From Gammaproteobacteria bacterium (GTDB lineage: Bacteria > Pseudomonadota > Gammaproteobacteria > JAIEPX01), in assembly GCA_019748175.1 (NCBI GenBank), contig JAIEPX010000007.1:1-64000 (forward strand): a DNA stretch of 64,000 bases, given 5' to 3'. The notes beneath the pieces were generated by a model. It was not told the origin of the DNA, searched no databases, and saw only the letters and a program-made list of their open reading frames with translations. Below are positions 28,603 to 38,728 of the stretch, one piece after another; the first letter of the stretch is position 1; each line of letters starts with the position of its first letter. The position numbers and the translations under genes were made by a program.

Positions 28603-29214
28603 ATGAATAAATTCTTCTCTACAGCAGCACCTAACGGCCTACAGCTTCCGGTTGCCATTATGATAAGACCTATACCTCATACTAAATCATCTAATGTCTT
28701 AAATTGCACAGGTGTGCTTATCGGAGCACATAGTGCTGACATAAATCCTATCCTTGAAGAACTCCCCAGTAGAGTCAATAAAGACTCTGTTTCACATGGC
28801 GAACGTGTCGTTCAACATACTTTAGAATTTAAGCTAGACCAAGATTACTTCCAGTTTTGGCAATCAACTCATTCAATTATCCAAACAACAAATCCTCGAT
28901 TAGCTTGCCATTCAACGCAGGTTTTTTTCTTATTTGGAAACTCTAAAGATTATGCCGACCTAAATTCAACTCAACAATTTTTACAGGAATTTTCCGGAGC
29001 TCAGACCTATCTTATCGACTACTCAGGAGATGATCCTGAATTAAAACCCACAACTGCTCCCTTCGAAGAAAGCCAATTTTTAGCTTCTTACACTACAACT
29101 CGAGATTTATTTTTCAGCTCTTTCAAAACTATTTTGAAAAAATTGGATAAACTCTCTGCTCCACAAAATCACGAACCTCAAACATCTGCTGAATCGAGCT
29201 GTGCAATTTTGTGA
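28603..29214 (+). CDS. Unknown 203-aa protein ending in a CaaX prenylation box
   Basis: The protein ends ...TSAESSCAIL: Cys200, two aliphatic residues and a terminal Leu, a CaaX box of the geranylgeranyltransferase-I type. Bacteria lack such transferases, but several Legionella effectors use CaaX boxes to be lipidated by the host. The rest (MIRPIPHTKSSNVLNCTGVL ... FFLFGNSKDYADLN) is soluble and alpha/beta-like; no GTPase P-loop is present. Own promoter and a GGAG site precede the ATG. The last 37 bp overlap rdgB on the other strand, so the tail is partly constrained by that gene; chance cannot be ruled out. Confidence 0.7.
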   Translation: MNKFFSTAAPNGLQLPVAIMIRPIPHTKSSNVLNCTGVLIGAHSADINPILEELPSRVNKDSVSHGERVVQHTLEFKLDQDYFQFWQSTHSIIQTTNPRLACHSTQVFFLFGNSKDYADLNSTQQFLQEFSGAQTYLIDYSGDDPELKPTTAPFEESQFLASYTTTRDLFFSSFKTILKKLDKLSAPQNHEPQTSAESSCAIL

Positions 29215-29783
29215 TGTAAAAATTGAAAAGCCTTTGCTCGATGACTGATTTGATTTTTAATGTTATCAGCCAGCTCCGCCGAAGCACATTGATGAGTTGG
29301 AACCCAAAAAATAGGATCGTAACCAAACCCTTTATTTCCCTGCGGGGAAAACAAAATTTCACCTTCCCAGCTCGCTTGACAAATTAAAGGGTACGGATCA
29401 TGGGGATAACGAAATAATACCAATACACAAACAAAACGCGCACTTCGATTCGGAGCCTGAATATTCCCCATTTCGGTCAACAACTTTTCAATATTGTCTT
29501 CTGCATTCGCCTTTAAGCCTGCATAACGAGCAGAAAAAATTCCTGGCTTACCACCCAGCGCATCCACAATTAATCCTGAATCATCACCTAATGCAGCCAG
29601 CCCTGTTTTTTCAGCAGCATGACGTGCTTTAAGAATGGCATTCTCCACAAAGGTTTGGCCTGTTTCTTCAACATCTTCTACATTAAAATCAGATTGTGGA
29701 ATTATTTTAATATCAAGATCAGACATTAAAGCGGAAAATTCGTTAATTTTCCCTGTATTTGAAGTTGCTAAAACTATTTTCAA
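29178..29783 (-). CDS. rdgB: dITP/XTP pyrophosphatase
   Basis: Cleans the nucleotide pool of deaminated purines. Family motifs: LATSNTGKINEF at the N-terminus, GLAALGDDSGLIVDALGG, PGIFSARYAG, and GNKGFGYDPIFWVP with NQISHRAKA near the end. 201 residues. Its ATG overlaps the prmC stop (ATGA), making it the fourth gene of hemA-prfA-prmC-rdgB. Its 3' end overlaps the convergent CaaX-protein gene. Confidence 0.95.
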   Translation of the reverse strand: MKIVLATSNTGKINEFSALMSDLDIKIIPQSDFNVEDVEETGQTFVENAILKARHAAEKTGLAALGDDSGLIVDALGGKPGIFSARYAGLKANAEDNIEKLLTEMGNIQAPNRSARFVCVLVLFRYPHDPYPLICQASWEGEILFSPQGNKGFGYDPIFWVPTHQCASAELADNIKNQISHRAKAFQFLHHKIAQLDSADV

Positions 29784-30664
29784 AGACGCGACGCCGTATT
29801 AATTCCAGAAGTTACACGCTCATGCCCTGCCAAATCACGCTCTGTTTTTATTCGGGTAAATCCGCACTGTTCCATAAGATTTCGCACGGCTTCACCTTGT
29901 TCAAATCCGTGCTCTAATAATAATAAGCCACCATTGTGTAAATAATCGGAGGCATTAGAAATAATTTCTCGCATCGCACTTAAGCCATCAGGACCAGAAA
30001 CTAAAGCGTTTCTCGGTTCAAAACGAACATCGCCCCACTCTAAATGAGGATCACGTTCAGCAATATACGGAGGATTAGAAACAATGGCTTGATACGTTTG
30101 ATGAGGCAATGCTAAACACCATGACCCCTGACTAAACTGAACATTTTTCAGCTGCAATTCTTCAGCGTTTTCTTTGGCTACTTGCAACGCTTCTTTTGAA
30201 AAATCCGTAGCAGTAATTTGCCAATTCGGTCGCTCTTTCGCCAACGTGAGCGCAATCGCCCCACAACCTGTACCTAAATCAGCCACTTGAATTTCGCTTT
30301 CTAGAGGTAATTCTGATAATAAAATTTGTACCAATAATTCCGTTTCGGGCCTTGGAATTAACGTCGCTGGTGTCACAATAAAATCTTCGTTCCAAAACGC
30401 TTGTTTGCCAATTAAATAAGCAATAGGCTCACCTGCTATTCGCTCTTGAATTAAGGCTTGTAAATGTAATTGTTGCTCAACAGTAAGCGATTGCTCAGGA
30501 TGTGAATAACAATATCCGCGAGAAACTTTGAGTGTGTGAGCTAACAATAACTCAGCATCGAGTCGCGGTGTATTGGATGTTAATTGATTAGTTGCAAAAA
30601 TAATGGCGTCTTGAATAGTATCCCAACTGTGATGACGTTTAGTATCGATTTCATCCTTAATCAT
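29780..30664 (-). CDS. prmC: Peptide chain release factor N5-glutamine methyltransferase
   Basis: Methylates the GGQ glutamine of the release factors. The SAM site is VADLGTGCGAIALTLA and the catalytic motif is VSNPPYIAERD. An N-terminal helical domain (TPRLDAELLLAHTL) is complete. 294 residues. It starts 2 bp after the prfA stop codon, in the usual order with its substrate gene. Confidence 0.95.
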   Translation of the reverse strand: MIKDEIDTKRHHSWDTIQDAIIFATNQLTSNTPRLDAELLLAHTLKVSRGYCYSHPEQSLTVEQQLHLQALIQERIAGEPIAYLIGKQAFWNEDFIVTPATLIPRPETELLVQILLSELPLESEIQVADLGTGCGAIALTLAKERPNWQITATDFSKEALQVAKENAEELQLKNVQFSQGSWCLALPHQTYQAIVSNPPYIAERDPHLEWGDVRFEPRNALVSGPDGLSAMREIISNASDYLHNGGLLLLEHGFEQGEAVRNLMEQCGFTRIKTERDLAGHERVTSGINTASRL

Positions 30665-30666
30665 TT

Positions 30667-31752
30667 TTATTCCTCACTTAATGTGGCTAATAAGTCCATT
30701 TGGTGTTCTCTCAGCAAAGGCTCTATGACTTGACCAAGAGCACCTTCCATAATATCACTTAACTTATACAATGTTAAATTGATGCGATGATCAGTTAATC
30801 GGCCCTGCGGAAAGTTATAGGTTCGTATTCGTTCCGAACGATCGCCGGTGCCTACTAAGTTCCGTCGTTGTTCCGCTTGTTGTTGCTGTTGCTGAGAACG
30901 CTGTGAATCCAATATTCGTGCTTGTAATAAAGACATCGCTTTCGCTTTATTTTTATGTTGCGATCGCTCTTCTTGGCATTCTGCAACAATGCCCGTAGGA
31001 ATATGCGTAATTCGAATTGCAGAGTCTGTGGTGTTCACATGCTGCCCACCTGCACCCGAAGAGCGATAGGTATCAATTCTTAAATCAGTGGGTGAAATAT
31101 CCACATTTTCAATTTCTTCTACTTCAGGCATTATTGCCACAGTACACGTCGATGTATGCACACGGCCTTGTGATTCAGTTTCTGGAACTCGCTGCACTCG
31201 ATGAGCGCCCGATTCAAATTTTAAGTTGCCGTAGACGCCTTTCCCAGAAATTCGACTAATGATTTCTTTAAATCCACCATGCTCGCCATGACTCACTGAT
31301 ATCACTTCCACTTTCCAACGATTATTTTCTGCATACTTATTGTACATACGATGCAAATCGCCCGCAAAAATAGCGGCTTCATCACCTCCTGCCCCACCCC
31401 GAATTTCTAAATACACGTTACATTGATCATTAGGATCTTCTGGTAATAATAGCGTTTGAATTTCGTTATTCATTGAATCTAATCGCGCCAACGTATCCGC
31501 AACTTCCATCTCGGCTAATGCGCGCATCTCACTGTCTTTTTCTTGTAACATCAGCTGAGCATCATCGTGCAATTTTTCAATGCGCTGGTATTCTTTAAAT
31601 TTTTCCACAAGGGGCTCTAGCTTAGAATATTCTTTAGAATATTCCCTAAATTTATCTTGATGTGAAATCACTTCTGGCGTGCTAATAAGTTGAGATAATT
31701 CCTCAAATCTTTCCGTCAATTTTACCAATTTATTTTTTATCGAGTCTTTCAT
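30667..31752 (-). CDS. prfA: Peptide chain release factor 1
   Basis: Terminates translation at UAA and UAG. The GGQ loop reads [18 protein letters not shown], the anticodon-like region is near [20 protein letters not shown], and residues up to 90 form the N-terminal helical domain. I use the ATG at 31752 ([12 protein letters not shown]), 16 bp after the hemA stop codon; the frame extends 22 codons into hemA without a better start. 361 residues, as expected. Confidence 0.96.
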   Translation of the reverse strand: MKDSIKNKLVKLTERFEELSQLISTPEVISHQDKFREYSKEYSKLEPLVEKFKEYQRIEKLHDDAQLMLQEKDSEMRALAEMEVADTLARLDSMNNEIQTLLLPEDPNDQCNVYLEIRGGAGGDEAAIFAGDLHRMYNKYAENNRWKVEVISVSHGEHGGFKEIISRISGKGVYGNLKFESGAHRVQRVPETESQGRVHTSTCTVAIMPEVEEIENVDISPTDLRIDTYRSSGAGGQHVNTTDSAIRITHIPTGIVAECQEERSQHKNKAKAMSLLQARILDSQRSQQQQQQAEQRRNLVGTGDRSERIRTYNFPQGRLTDHRINLTLYKLSDIMEGALGQVIEPLLREHQMDLLATLSEE

Positions 31753-31768
31753 TGTATGGGGTGCCTTA

Positions 31769-33004
31769 TCACAAATCAAATAATAATCGCGCGAATGCCA
31801 ACAGTTCGGGCCGATCATCGAACGCTGCTTGACGCAAATGGATAGTAGGACTATGCATTATTTTATTCGTTAAACTTCGTGATAAAATAGTCATTACTTG
31901 TTTTGGATCTTGCCCTCGCCCAATTAATAACATAGCTTCTTTTAACGCCTCATCCCGTAGCTGATCAATTTTTTTACGATAATCGCGGACTGTACTTAAA
32001 GCATCTTGCCCGCGCCACTCGCGCATAAAATGCGCAGCCGCCAAAGAAATCATTTCTTGCGCTTTTTGCGCTGCACCTTCACGACATTTTAAATTTTGAT
32101 CAACGAAAGTAATTAAGTCATCAATGTTGTAAAGATAAATATCTTCTAGCGCCCCCGCCTCCGGCTCTACATCACGTGGAATCGCTAAATCAACTATAAA
32201 AATAGGGCGATGTTTTCGCACCTTCAATGCACTTTCCAGAGTGCCTTTTCCTAAAATGGGTAATTGACTCGCAGTCGCCGTCACAACAATATCCACTTCT
32301 TTTAAATACGCAGGGACATCAGCAATGCGTATCCAATGTCCGTGATATTTTTTTGCAATTAATTCTGCGCGTTCTAAAGAACGATTTGCAACAATAATGC
32401 GCCGCGCACCTTGATTGTACAAATGCATCGCAACCATTTCGATGGTATCACCTGCACCAATCAGCAAAACGGGGTGTTGTTCAAATGAAGAAAAAATTCT
32501 TTTTGCGTGGTGCACTGCAGCATATGCAATTGAAACAGGACTTGCTCCAATTTCTGTATCAGAACGAACTTGTTTTGTGACCGAAAAAACTGTGGGAAAT
32601 AATCGACCGAATACATCTCCAACTGTTCCTGCGTCACGCGCAATAGAATAAGCTTGTTTGATTTGCCCAAAAATTTGCGACTCACCCAACATCATTGAAT
32701 CGAGCCCACTGGCCACCTGCATGACATGACGAACGGCATCTTGATGACGATAACAATATAAATGTGGCGCTAAAGCATCGATGGATAATTGATGATAATG
32801 CGCCAACCAATTTTTCACTTCATTTTCTGCGTCACCCGCGCAATATAATTCGACGCGATTGCACGTTGAGAGAATAACCGCTTCATTAACAGCTTCTAAT
32901 CCCACTAAATCACGCAAAGCCAGAGGTGTTTTTTCGGTGCAAAAGGACAGCTGCTCGCGAAGAGCGATCGGTGCGGTCTTATGATTGAGTCCTATTGCTA
33001 ACAT
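31769..33004 (-). CDS. hemA: Glutamyl-tRNA reductase
   Basis: First committed step of the C5 pathway to haem. The catalytic Cys is in [12 protein letters not shown] near residue 50; [19 protein letters not shown] and the NADPH-binding [10 protein letters not shown] follow. A C-terminal dimerisation domain is present. 411 residues. It heads the hemA-prfA-prmC-rdgB operon and is divergent from lolB. Confidence 0.96.
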   Translation of the reverse strand: MLAIGLNHKTAPIALREQLSFCTEKTPLALRDLVGLEAVNEAVILSTCNRVELYCAGDAENEVKNWLAHYHQLSIDALAPHLYCYRHQDAVRHVMQVASGLDSMMLGESQIFGQIKQAYSIARDAGTVGDVFGRLFPTVFSVTKQVRSDTEIGASPVSIAYAAVHHAKRIFSSFEQHPVLLIGAGDTIEMVAMHLYNQGARRIIVANRSLERAELIAKKYHGHWIRIADVPAYLKEVDIVVTATASQLPILGKGTLESALKVRKHRPIFIVDLAIPRDVEPEAGALEDIYLYNIDDLITFVDQNLKCREGAAQKAQEMISLAAAHFMREWRGQDALSTVRDYRKKIDQLRDEALKEAMLLIGRGQDPKQVMTILSRSLTNKIMHSPTIHLRQAAFDDRPELLAFARLLFDL

Positions 33005-33039
33005 ACGTGAGATTATAGGCTTTGTAGAGAGTCATGGAA

Positions 33040-33092
33040 AGGGGCAAGCGTAGTAAAAGCCAGAGAATGAAGCAATCTTAGATTTGCCCCCT
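33040..33092. repeat. Degenerate inverted-repeat element between hemA and lolB
   Basis: AGGGGCAA (33040-33047) and TTGCCCCCT (33084-33092) are complementary ends; the right side, CTTAGATTTGCCCC, resembles the CTTAGATCTGACCCC end of the short-type elements. Inner complementarity is poor, so this looks like an old or diverged copy. Confidence 0.45.
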
Positions 33093-33163
33093 CTCACTTC
33101 CGTGATAGACTCATAAACATTCGCTAATGGATTAGTTTTTTGTAACTTGTTTAAGGAAAAATC

Positions 33164-33811
33164 ATGGGTCTAGTTAACACTGTCAACAGCTTTTCTCGTC
33201 ATACTTTAAAGCCTGCAGCCATTTTTTTAACTATTATGGCCACATCCCTTACGGGCTGCTCGACCATGCAAGGCGTTTTTGAACGTCCCGCCCAAGCACC
33301 CAGCAATCAGCCTCTCAGCAACACCCAACGCTCTGCTCAATTATCACAGTTAAATTCTTGGACAGCCCGAGGTTCCGTCGGCATTTCCTATCAGGGCAAA
33401 ACAGACATCGGCACGTTTGTGTGGCGTCAAGACGGTTTGGCTTACGACTTCAGAACGTACGGCCCTCTTAACGCAGCTAGCATCCGCATCGAAGGTAGCC
33501 CGGGGCATGCAACACTATGGAAAAATGTTAATACCCCGCGCAGCGCGCCATCCCCGGAAGCACTCATGCGACAAGAACTAGGCTGGTTTTTACCGCTTTC
33601 GAATTTGCGTTTTTGGAGTCGCGGACTCGCTGCGCCAGGAGTTGCCGCCCGAACAACTCATGATGAATACGGTCATCTTAAAGTGTTACAACAACAAGGT
33701 TGGTTAGTTAATTATCAACGGTATCAAGCTGTAGGAAATTTAGATTTACCTCGCAATGTCGTCATGACGAATGGTGATTTGCGCGTAAAAATCGTCTTTA
33801 AGCAATGGTAA
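33164..33811 (+). CDS. lolB: Outer-membrane lipoprotein LolB
   Basis: Receives lipoproteins from LolA and inserts them in the outer membrane. A lipoprotein signal ends at the lipobox SLTGC with Cys32. The mature part shows the LolB pattern: LNSWTARGSVGISYQGKTDI, FVWRQDGLAYDFRTYGPLN and the QELGWFLPLSNLRFWSRG block. 215 residues. It is normally followed directly by ispE; here an oppositely oriented gene lies between. Confidence 0.93.
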   Translation: MGLVNTVNSFSRHTLKPAAIFLTIMATSLTGCSTMQGVFERPAQAPSNQPLSNTQRSAQLSQLNSWTARGSVGISYQGKTDIGTFVWRQDGLAYDFRTYGPLNAASIRIEGSPGHATLWKNVNTPRSAPSPEALMRQELGWFLPLSNLRFWSRGLAAPGVAARTTHDEYGHLKVLQQQGWLVNYQRYQAVGNLDLPRNVVMTNGDLRVKIVFKQW

Positions 33812-33844
33812 GCTTTGAATATCACGGTACATAATTATAAACGT

Positions 33845-33865
33845 GGGGCGTTTTTCGCCCCTTTC
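33845..33865 (+). terminator. Rho-independent terminator of lolB
   Basis: GGGGCG-TTTTT-CGCCCC followed by TTTCTT, 34 bp past the lolB stop codon. Its T-tail runs into the stop codon of the convergent gene at 33866. Confidence 0.88.
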
Positions 33866-35260
33866 TTACACCACTGAAAATGATACACGCGCCGCTATTT
33901 CAAATCCGTCATCTATAAGGAATAGAATTTCATAGTCACCTGGCAATAAACTCAAAAATGTATGTGCACCTATGATATCAGCTTCTGTTTTAACGGATTG
34001 CAGAATATTTTCCTCATTCAGCACTTGATTTTTATTGACCACAACTATCCAATCAAATCGATTTCCTTGCGAAAAATACCAATGCACTATGATTGGTTCA
34101 TGTCGATGATAAATTTTCTTATTCAACAACAGCATAATTTTTTTGTTACGTGGATTTATATAAAATTGAATACTAGCGAGTATATCATCTCTATCATTGA
34201 GAAGTTTCGCCTCATATTTACCTGGCATCCAGTTTTGGGTGGAATAACTAAATCTACCGTCTCTTTTCTCATTACATTTTCTTTCTGGAACCCCAGGATA
34301 ACTCACGATGATTTTTTCACCAGAGTTACCTGGCGCATGAAACAACACTGTTAAGTTATCACCACTCTGGATCACACGATTTTGCACAGCGATATAGTTC
34401 GGCGGCACCGCTGGCACTATAGCAAGGGTCGAAACAATAGCGCGATGATCAGAAGGCCATGGCAAAATTGCAATATCAGCATAAGGAGAATTGACCTCCC
34501 CAATGATTTTGTTTTGAATTGTTTTTATAGACCCCGAAACAAAAATAAAATCAATCCGATCTTGAGTATCTTCTAAATTTGGATTCCACCCGGTAACTTT
34601 TGGTCTACTTGCACACCAAGTATGACCCGGATGTTTTTTTGTATCAGGAAATAATTCTCGATATGAATCACGAAATCCTGCAGAGATTACAGCCTTACTA
34701 ACGGGCCACTCAATTTCATCCCAATCTTGATGTGATGGCGAATTAAAATCGCCAGCAAGAATAATAGGAAAACTTTCTTTTAGAAGAGGACCTAAGACAC
34801 TCAGGTATTTTTTTATTGTTGGCAGTCTAATTTGATTTTCAAGCTTGAGTATATCTGACGCGCTAGCATCATGAAAAAATTCCGACGGGCCATACGGATC
34901 AGAAGGCAAATGAACATTACTTATGGCAATAACTTTATTTGGCACTAGCTCTGCAAAAATAAAAAATCCTTTTCCACACGAAGGATCGATTAATGGGAAG
35001 CGAGAAATAACTTGAAAACGATTATTATAATATTTCATTCCTAACATCTGAGCTAATTCTGGAATATTACCATTTGCTTCCTCTATGGCAATAATATCAG
35101 GATTAACCGCTTTTATTGCTTCTATTGTCTTTTCAAAACTTACTAGCTTCCCACCCTCTTCGATATTAAACTCCATAAACTTAACATTGATCGATTTTCT
35201 AAAAAAAGGAATAGACAATCTCGCGCTTCTAAATAAAGAAATCAATGTATTGATGATCAT
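33866..35260 (-). CDS. Endonuclease/exonuclease/phosphatase-family protein with C-terminal beta domain
   Basis: Residues about 25-290 form an EEP fold: VKFMEFNIEEGG, PDIIAIEEAN, ISNVHLPSD, IILAGDFNSPSH, and DRIDFIFVSG with WPSDHRAIVSTL carry the metal-binding Asn, Glu, Asp and His residues. Residues about 295-464 form an unrecognised Ig-like beta part (GDNLTVLFHAPGNSGEKIIV). No clear signal peptide. Substrates in this superfamily range from DNA to phosphoinositides and sphingomyelin, so function is open. It splits the usual lolB-ispE pair and points the opposite way, which suggests later insertion. Confidence 0.82.
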   Translation of the reverse strand: MIINTLISLFRSARLSIPFFRKSINVKFMEFNIEEGGKLVSFEKTIEAIKAVNPDIIAIEEANGNIPELAQMLGMKYYNNRFQVISRFPLIDPSCGKGFFIFAELVPNKVIAISNVHLPSDPYGPSEFFHDASASDILKLENQIRLPTIKKYLSVLGPLLKESFPIILAGDFNSPSHQDWDEIEWPVSKAVISAGFRDSYRELFPDTKKHPGHTWCASRPKVTGWNPNLEDTQDRIDFIFVSGSIKTIQNKIIGEVNSPYADIAILPWPSDHRAIVSTLAIVPAVPPNYIAVQNRVIQSGDNLTVLFHAPGNSGEKIIVSYPGVPERKCNEKRDGRFSYSTQNWMPGKYEAKLLNDRDDILASIQFYINPRNKKIMLLLNKKIYHRHEPIIVHWYFSQGNRFDWIVVVNKNQVLNEENILQSVKTEADIIGAHTFLSLLPGDYEILFLIDDGFEIAARVSFSVV

Positions 35261-35400
35261 TTATAGTTGACCTCAGATTCAAATAAGTTACATAAGACTC
35301 TGTATAGTCTACAGATCATTGTACCATATTCTTGTAATGCTCTAGTAACATATGATACATTCTTCGGATTAGTAGAGAATATACCGACCACTGAGATAAC

Positions 35401-36237
35401 ATGATCGATTCCAATACTTTATCACTTCCTGCTCCGGCAAAATTAAATCTTTTCCTCAACGTGCTGGATCATCGAGAGGATGGTTATCATAATCTTCAAA
35501 CTGTTTTTCAATTTATCGATTTGTCGGATCAACTCGAATTCTCTCTGAAGGAAAATGAAAGCATTACACTTGACACTCCAGGGCTAACAATTTCCCAAGA
35601 AGACAATTTAATATATCGCGCTGCAAAACTGCTTCAAAAAACGACGGGTAGTCGATTGGGAGCTCATATTCGTCTTGATAAAAATTTGCCCATTGGTGGT
35701 GGTGTAGGTGGTGGAAGTTCGAACGCAGCAACAACGTTGGTCGGATTAAATCGACTTTGGCAAACAGGGCTTTCAAAACAAGAGCTCATGAAATTAGGCT
35801 CGCAATTGGGTGCTGATGTACCCATTTTTATTCACGGCGAAGCCGCTTACGCAACTGGAACCGGCGACGTTTTGACGAACTTAGAATTAGACGAGCCATG
35901 GTACGTGATCTTGATCCCACCGGTGAGCGTCCCCACTGCCGAAATATTTTCACACCCACAATTGACACGGAACAACCAACCTATCACAATAAGTGAATTC
36001 TTGAGCCATGGCGGCTCAAATAGTATGGAAGGGCTTGTCAGAAGCTTATATCCTGACATAGATCGCGCTCTTGACTGGTTAAATCAGTTTGGTTTTGCTA
36101 AGATGTCTGGTTCGGGCAGTACTGTATTTTTGAGCTTTGAAGAAAAAAATCGGGCCGAAAGTGTGGTCAGCCAAATTCCAGCTCCTTTCAAAGGAGTTGT
36201 TGCGAAAGGGTGCAATAAGTCACTACTTTATAGATAG
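35401..36237 (+). CDS. ispE: 4-diphosphocytidyl-2-C-methyl-D-erythritol kinase
   Basis: Fourth step of the MEP isoprenoid pathway. GHMP-kinase motifs: PAPAKLNLFLNVLDHREDGY at the N-terminus, LPIGGGVGGGSSNAA as the ATP loop, and AKMSGSGSTVFLSF near the C-terminus. 278 residues. It is followed by tRNA-Gln and prs, the standard order. Confidence 0.95.
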   Translation: MIDSNTLSLPAPAKLNLFLNVLDHREDGYHNLQTVFQFIDLSDQLEFSLKENESITLDTPGLTISQEDNLIYRAAKLLQKTTGSRLGAHIRLDKNLPIGGGVGGGSSNAATTLVGLNRLWQTGLSKQELMKLGSQLGADVPIFIHGEAAYATGTGDVLTNLELDEPWYVILIPPVSVPTAEIFSHPQLTRNNQPITISEFLSHGGSNSMEGLVRSLYPDIDRALDWLNQFGFAKMSGSGSTVFLSFEEKNRAESVVSQIPAPFKGVVAKGCNKSLLYR

Positions 36238-36245
36238 CAATTGAT

Positions 36246-36320
36246 TGGGGTGTCGCCAAGCGGTAAGGCACTGGGTTTTGATCCCAGCATTCCCAGGTTC
36301 GAATCCTGGCACCCCAGCCA
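36246..36320 (+). tRNA. tRNA-Gln (anticodon TTG)
   Basis: Complete cloverleaf: acceptor TGGGGTG (36246-36252) pairs with CACCCCA (36310-36316). The anticodon stem CTGGG/CCCAG encloses loop TTTTGAT with anticodon TTG at 36278-36280. The T arm is CCCAGGTTCGAATCCTGG, and CCA is encoded (36318-36320). A tRNA-Gln between ispE and prs is a common gammaproteobacterial arrangement. Confidence 0.96.
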
Positions 36321-36362
36321 CAAATGATTATGTTACGTAGTAAGTAAACCAGAGGTGATATA

Positions 36363-37322
36363 GTGGCAGAAATTAAACTTTTCATGGGTAACTCCAATCC
36401 TGTTCTAGCGCAAAAAGTCTCTCACGAATTACAAATTCCTCTAGGTAAAGCCATTGTTGATCGATTCAGCGACGGCGAGATCATGGTGGAAATCCATGAA
36501 AATGTTCGCGGTCGAGAAATTTTTATTCTGCAATCCACCAGCGTTCCCACCAATGATAACCTCATGGAACTCATTATCATCACGGACGCGCTTCGCCGAG
36601 CCTCAGCAGCCAGCATCACCGCTGTCATGCCTTACTTTGGTTACGGCCGCCAAGACCGACGTCCTCGTTCAGCACGCGTTCCCATCACTGCAAAAGTTGT
36701 TGCTGATATGATGGCAACTGTCGGCATTACCCGCTTAATCACTGTTGATTTACATGCCGATCAAATTCAAGGCTTTTTCTCAATGCCAGTGGACAACGTT
36801 TATTCTACACCGGTGATGCTTGAAGACATGCTTGCTTGTGGTTATGACAAGTCGGTCACGGTAGTTTCTCCTGATGTAGGAGGCGTAGTACGTGCACGAG
36901 CCATCGCAAAAAGATTGAACGACTCCGATTTAGCGATCATCGACAAACGACGACGCACTCACAATCAATCTGAAGTCATGAATATTATTGGTGATGTTAA
37001 AGACCGAAAATGTATCGTCGTCGATGATATTGTAGATACAGCAGGCACACTTTGCCAAGCAGCCACAGCATTAAAAAAACAAGGCGCAACCAGTGTTGTT
37101 GCCTACGCAACTCACCCTGTGCTTTCTGGCCCGGCGATAAAAAATATTATAGACTCTGATTTAGATGAAGTTGTTGTTTGCGATACAATTCCATTACAAC
37201 AAGCCGCTTTGAATTGCCCCAAAATTCGCTCCTTAAGTTTAAGCCATATTATTTCGGAAACAATTTTGCGCGTGAATAATAAAGAATCTGTAAGCTCGAT
37301 GTTTGAAGATCAAAAGGCATAA
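36363..37322 (+). CDS. prs: Ribose-phosphate pyrophosphokinase
   Basis: Makes PRPP from ribose 5-phosphate and ATP. Motifs: [16 protein letters not shown], the flexible loop region with [29 protein letters not shown] and the PRPP-binding [14 protein letters not shown]. 319 residues. GTG start with AGAGGTG upstream. In relatives rplY usually follows closely; here an 8-kb island intervenes. Confidence 0.96.
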   Translation: MAEIKLFMGNSNPVLAQKVSHELQIPLGKAIVDRFSDGEIMVEIHENVRGREIFILQSTSVPTNDNLMELIIITDALRRASAASITAVMPYFGYGRQDRRPRSARVPITAKVVADMMATVGITRLITVDLHADQIQGFFSMPVDNVYSTPVMLEDMLACGYDKSVTVVSPDVGGVVRARAIAKRLNDSDLAIIDKRRRTHNQSEVMNIIGDVKDRKCIVVDDIVDTAGTLCQAATALKKQGATSVVAYATHPVLSGPAIKNIIDSDLDEVVVCDTIPLQQAALNCPKIRSLSLSHIISETILRVNNKESVSSMFEDQKA

Positions 37323-37324
37323 TA

Positions 37325-37359
37325 TTCAGGAGCATCTCATTTAGTTGAGAGCTCCTGAA
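37325..37359. terminator. Bidirectional hairpin between prs and the next gene
   Basis: TTCAGGAGC-a-TCTCA pairs with TGAGA-GCTCCTGAA around a loop of about six bases. It lies 3 bp past prs and 11 bp past the convergent gene at 37370. Neither side has a strong T-run. Confidence 0.55.
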
Positions 37360-37369
37360 CCTCAAGAAT

Positions 37370-37813
37370 TTACTCAGAAATGCACGAGCTTGAACTACCA
37401 TCAACACATTTAACTGTGCAAGATGATAATGAATTAATCGTGATTGAGTTAATTTTGTTTGCATTATAATAGGTGTTACCAACACAATTTTTGATGTCCT
37501 TAGATTCAAAACTAAGGCAAAGACCTGTCAGACTATTAAAATGCTTGCATTCACCAACTTCAAAAGTAGAGTGTTTATCACCCGGTTTTGAATGATATTT
37601 TGCAGTTTTACCATGCTTTACACCGTAGTACATATTTGCAGCAGACGTTGAAACTAATCTGTAAGCAACATCCTTATCTGTAGTGTTAATGATATGCACT
37701 GTATTTAGAGCTCTCGTTGATTCATTTGCAGTAACTTCATTCGCTGCATAAATCGAAGAACTTGCTAACAATAATAGAGAAATGGCGGTAATGGTTTTCA
37801 ATTGAATTTTCAT
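37370..37813 (-). CDS. Small secreted cysteine-containing protein, unknown
   Basis: 147 residues with a clear Sec signal peptide (LKTITAISLLLLASSSIYA, cleavage after about residue 23). The mature part has six cysteines (ECKHF, LTGLCLSF, KNCVGN, SCTVKCVDGSSSSC), enough for three disulphides in the periplasm or outside the cell. HIINTTDKDVAYRLV resembles the NDTDNICKL opening of the two secreted paralogues at 51284-52165 in pattern but not in length. No family recognised. Confidence 0.72.
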   Translation of the reverse strand: MKIQLKTITAISLLLLASSSIYAANEVTANESTRALNTVHIINTTDKDVAYRLVSTSAANMYYGVKHGKTAKYHSKPGDKHSTFEVGECKHFNSLTGLCLSFESKDIKNCVGNTYYNANKINSITINSLSSCTVKCVDGSSSSCISE

Positions 37814-37964
37814 GATATGACGCTCTCATTTAGTAAATTTAATGACAATCTACACTCTATCACTTACCTTGGTCATTATCAAGGTATTTATTTATTCATA
37901 AATTCTAGCTAATTTTACAATGCAGACCTTAGGAGCATAATCGCATTGAGCAATACTGATCTAA

Positions 37965-38561
37965 TCATAGCTTGCTTCGAAATTGCACATTAGTTGCAAT
38001 GGATTTTAAAAGCGCACCATTTGAAGAAGATTGAGTGTAATCTCGTTTTATATTATTGTTAAAAAATCTTAACACTTTATTTTGGCTTTGAGATGAACTG
38101 GATATTTTATCGACTGCTTGATAGGCAGCTTCACTGAATACCACATCGATGCCTGCTCTTAGTTCTGGATGTTTAATCGTATAGTTTTTTTTAATTAATT
38201 CTCCTGTAGCTTCTGCAACTGTATAAGAGACAATATTCAAAACATAGCGGGTTGGACTGATAATAAATTCGATGATTTCTATTGCGCCCCCAACTATATC
38301 TTGAGTCAACTCTGGACAATTTCTTTTTACAATGGGCATGACAAGGTTATCTTTAGCTGATTTTACATACGATGCAGGATGGGCTCGGTCCGATATCTTC
38401 CTAATAATTCGCACTAGAGAAACAAATTGATAGCCTGCTCCAACCCAAGTTAAGCCACAATATCCAGAATCTTTTGATTGATTTTGGCTTTTAATTTTCG
38501 GTGACTTTTTCGCACTCTCAGCCTTTTTCTTATTATCAGAATCTTTTTTGTCTTTTGCCAT
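37965..38561 (-). CDS. Lysine-rich protein of unknown function, 198 aa
   Basis: I start at the ATG at 38561, which has AGAGGT upstream; an in-frame ATG lies seven codons earlier. Residues 1-35 are almost all Lys, Ser, Asp and Asn (MAKDKKDSDNKKKAESAKKS). Two moderately hydrophobic segments follow (YCGLTWVGAGYQFVSLVRII and AIEIIEFIISPTRYVLNIVSYTV). The C-terminal half is basic. No family recognised; a role in a host cell is possible but unsupported. Confidence 0.65.
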   Translation of the reverse strand: MAKDKKDSDNKKKAESAKKSPKIKSQNQSKDSGYCGLTWVGAGYQFVSLVRIIRKISDRAHPASYVKSAKDNLVMPIVKRNCPELTQDIVGGAIEIIEFIISPTRYVLNIVSYTVAEATGELIKKNYTIKHPELRAGIDVVFSEAAYQAVDKISSSSQSQNKVLRFFNNNIKRDYTQSSSNGALLKSIATNVQFRSKL

Positions 38562-38728
38562 TATATAACCTCTTTTAATCACTCTACTTTACAACAGATT
38601 TTCATATTATATGAACACTTTACCAATTGCTGCTAGATTACCATAATATCATCATAAAAACCACATGATACAGTTATTGCAATTATCCAGATACCGAGCA
38701 TAATATAGCCAATACAGGAGGTAAATCT

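Noticed and set aside
28603..29214. Small GTPase reading of the CaaX protein
   Set aside because: The C-terminal tail resembles Rab proteins, but there is no GxxxxGK[ST] loop, DxxG or NKxD motif.
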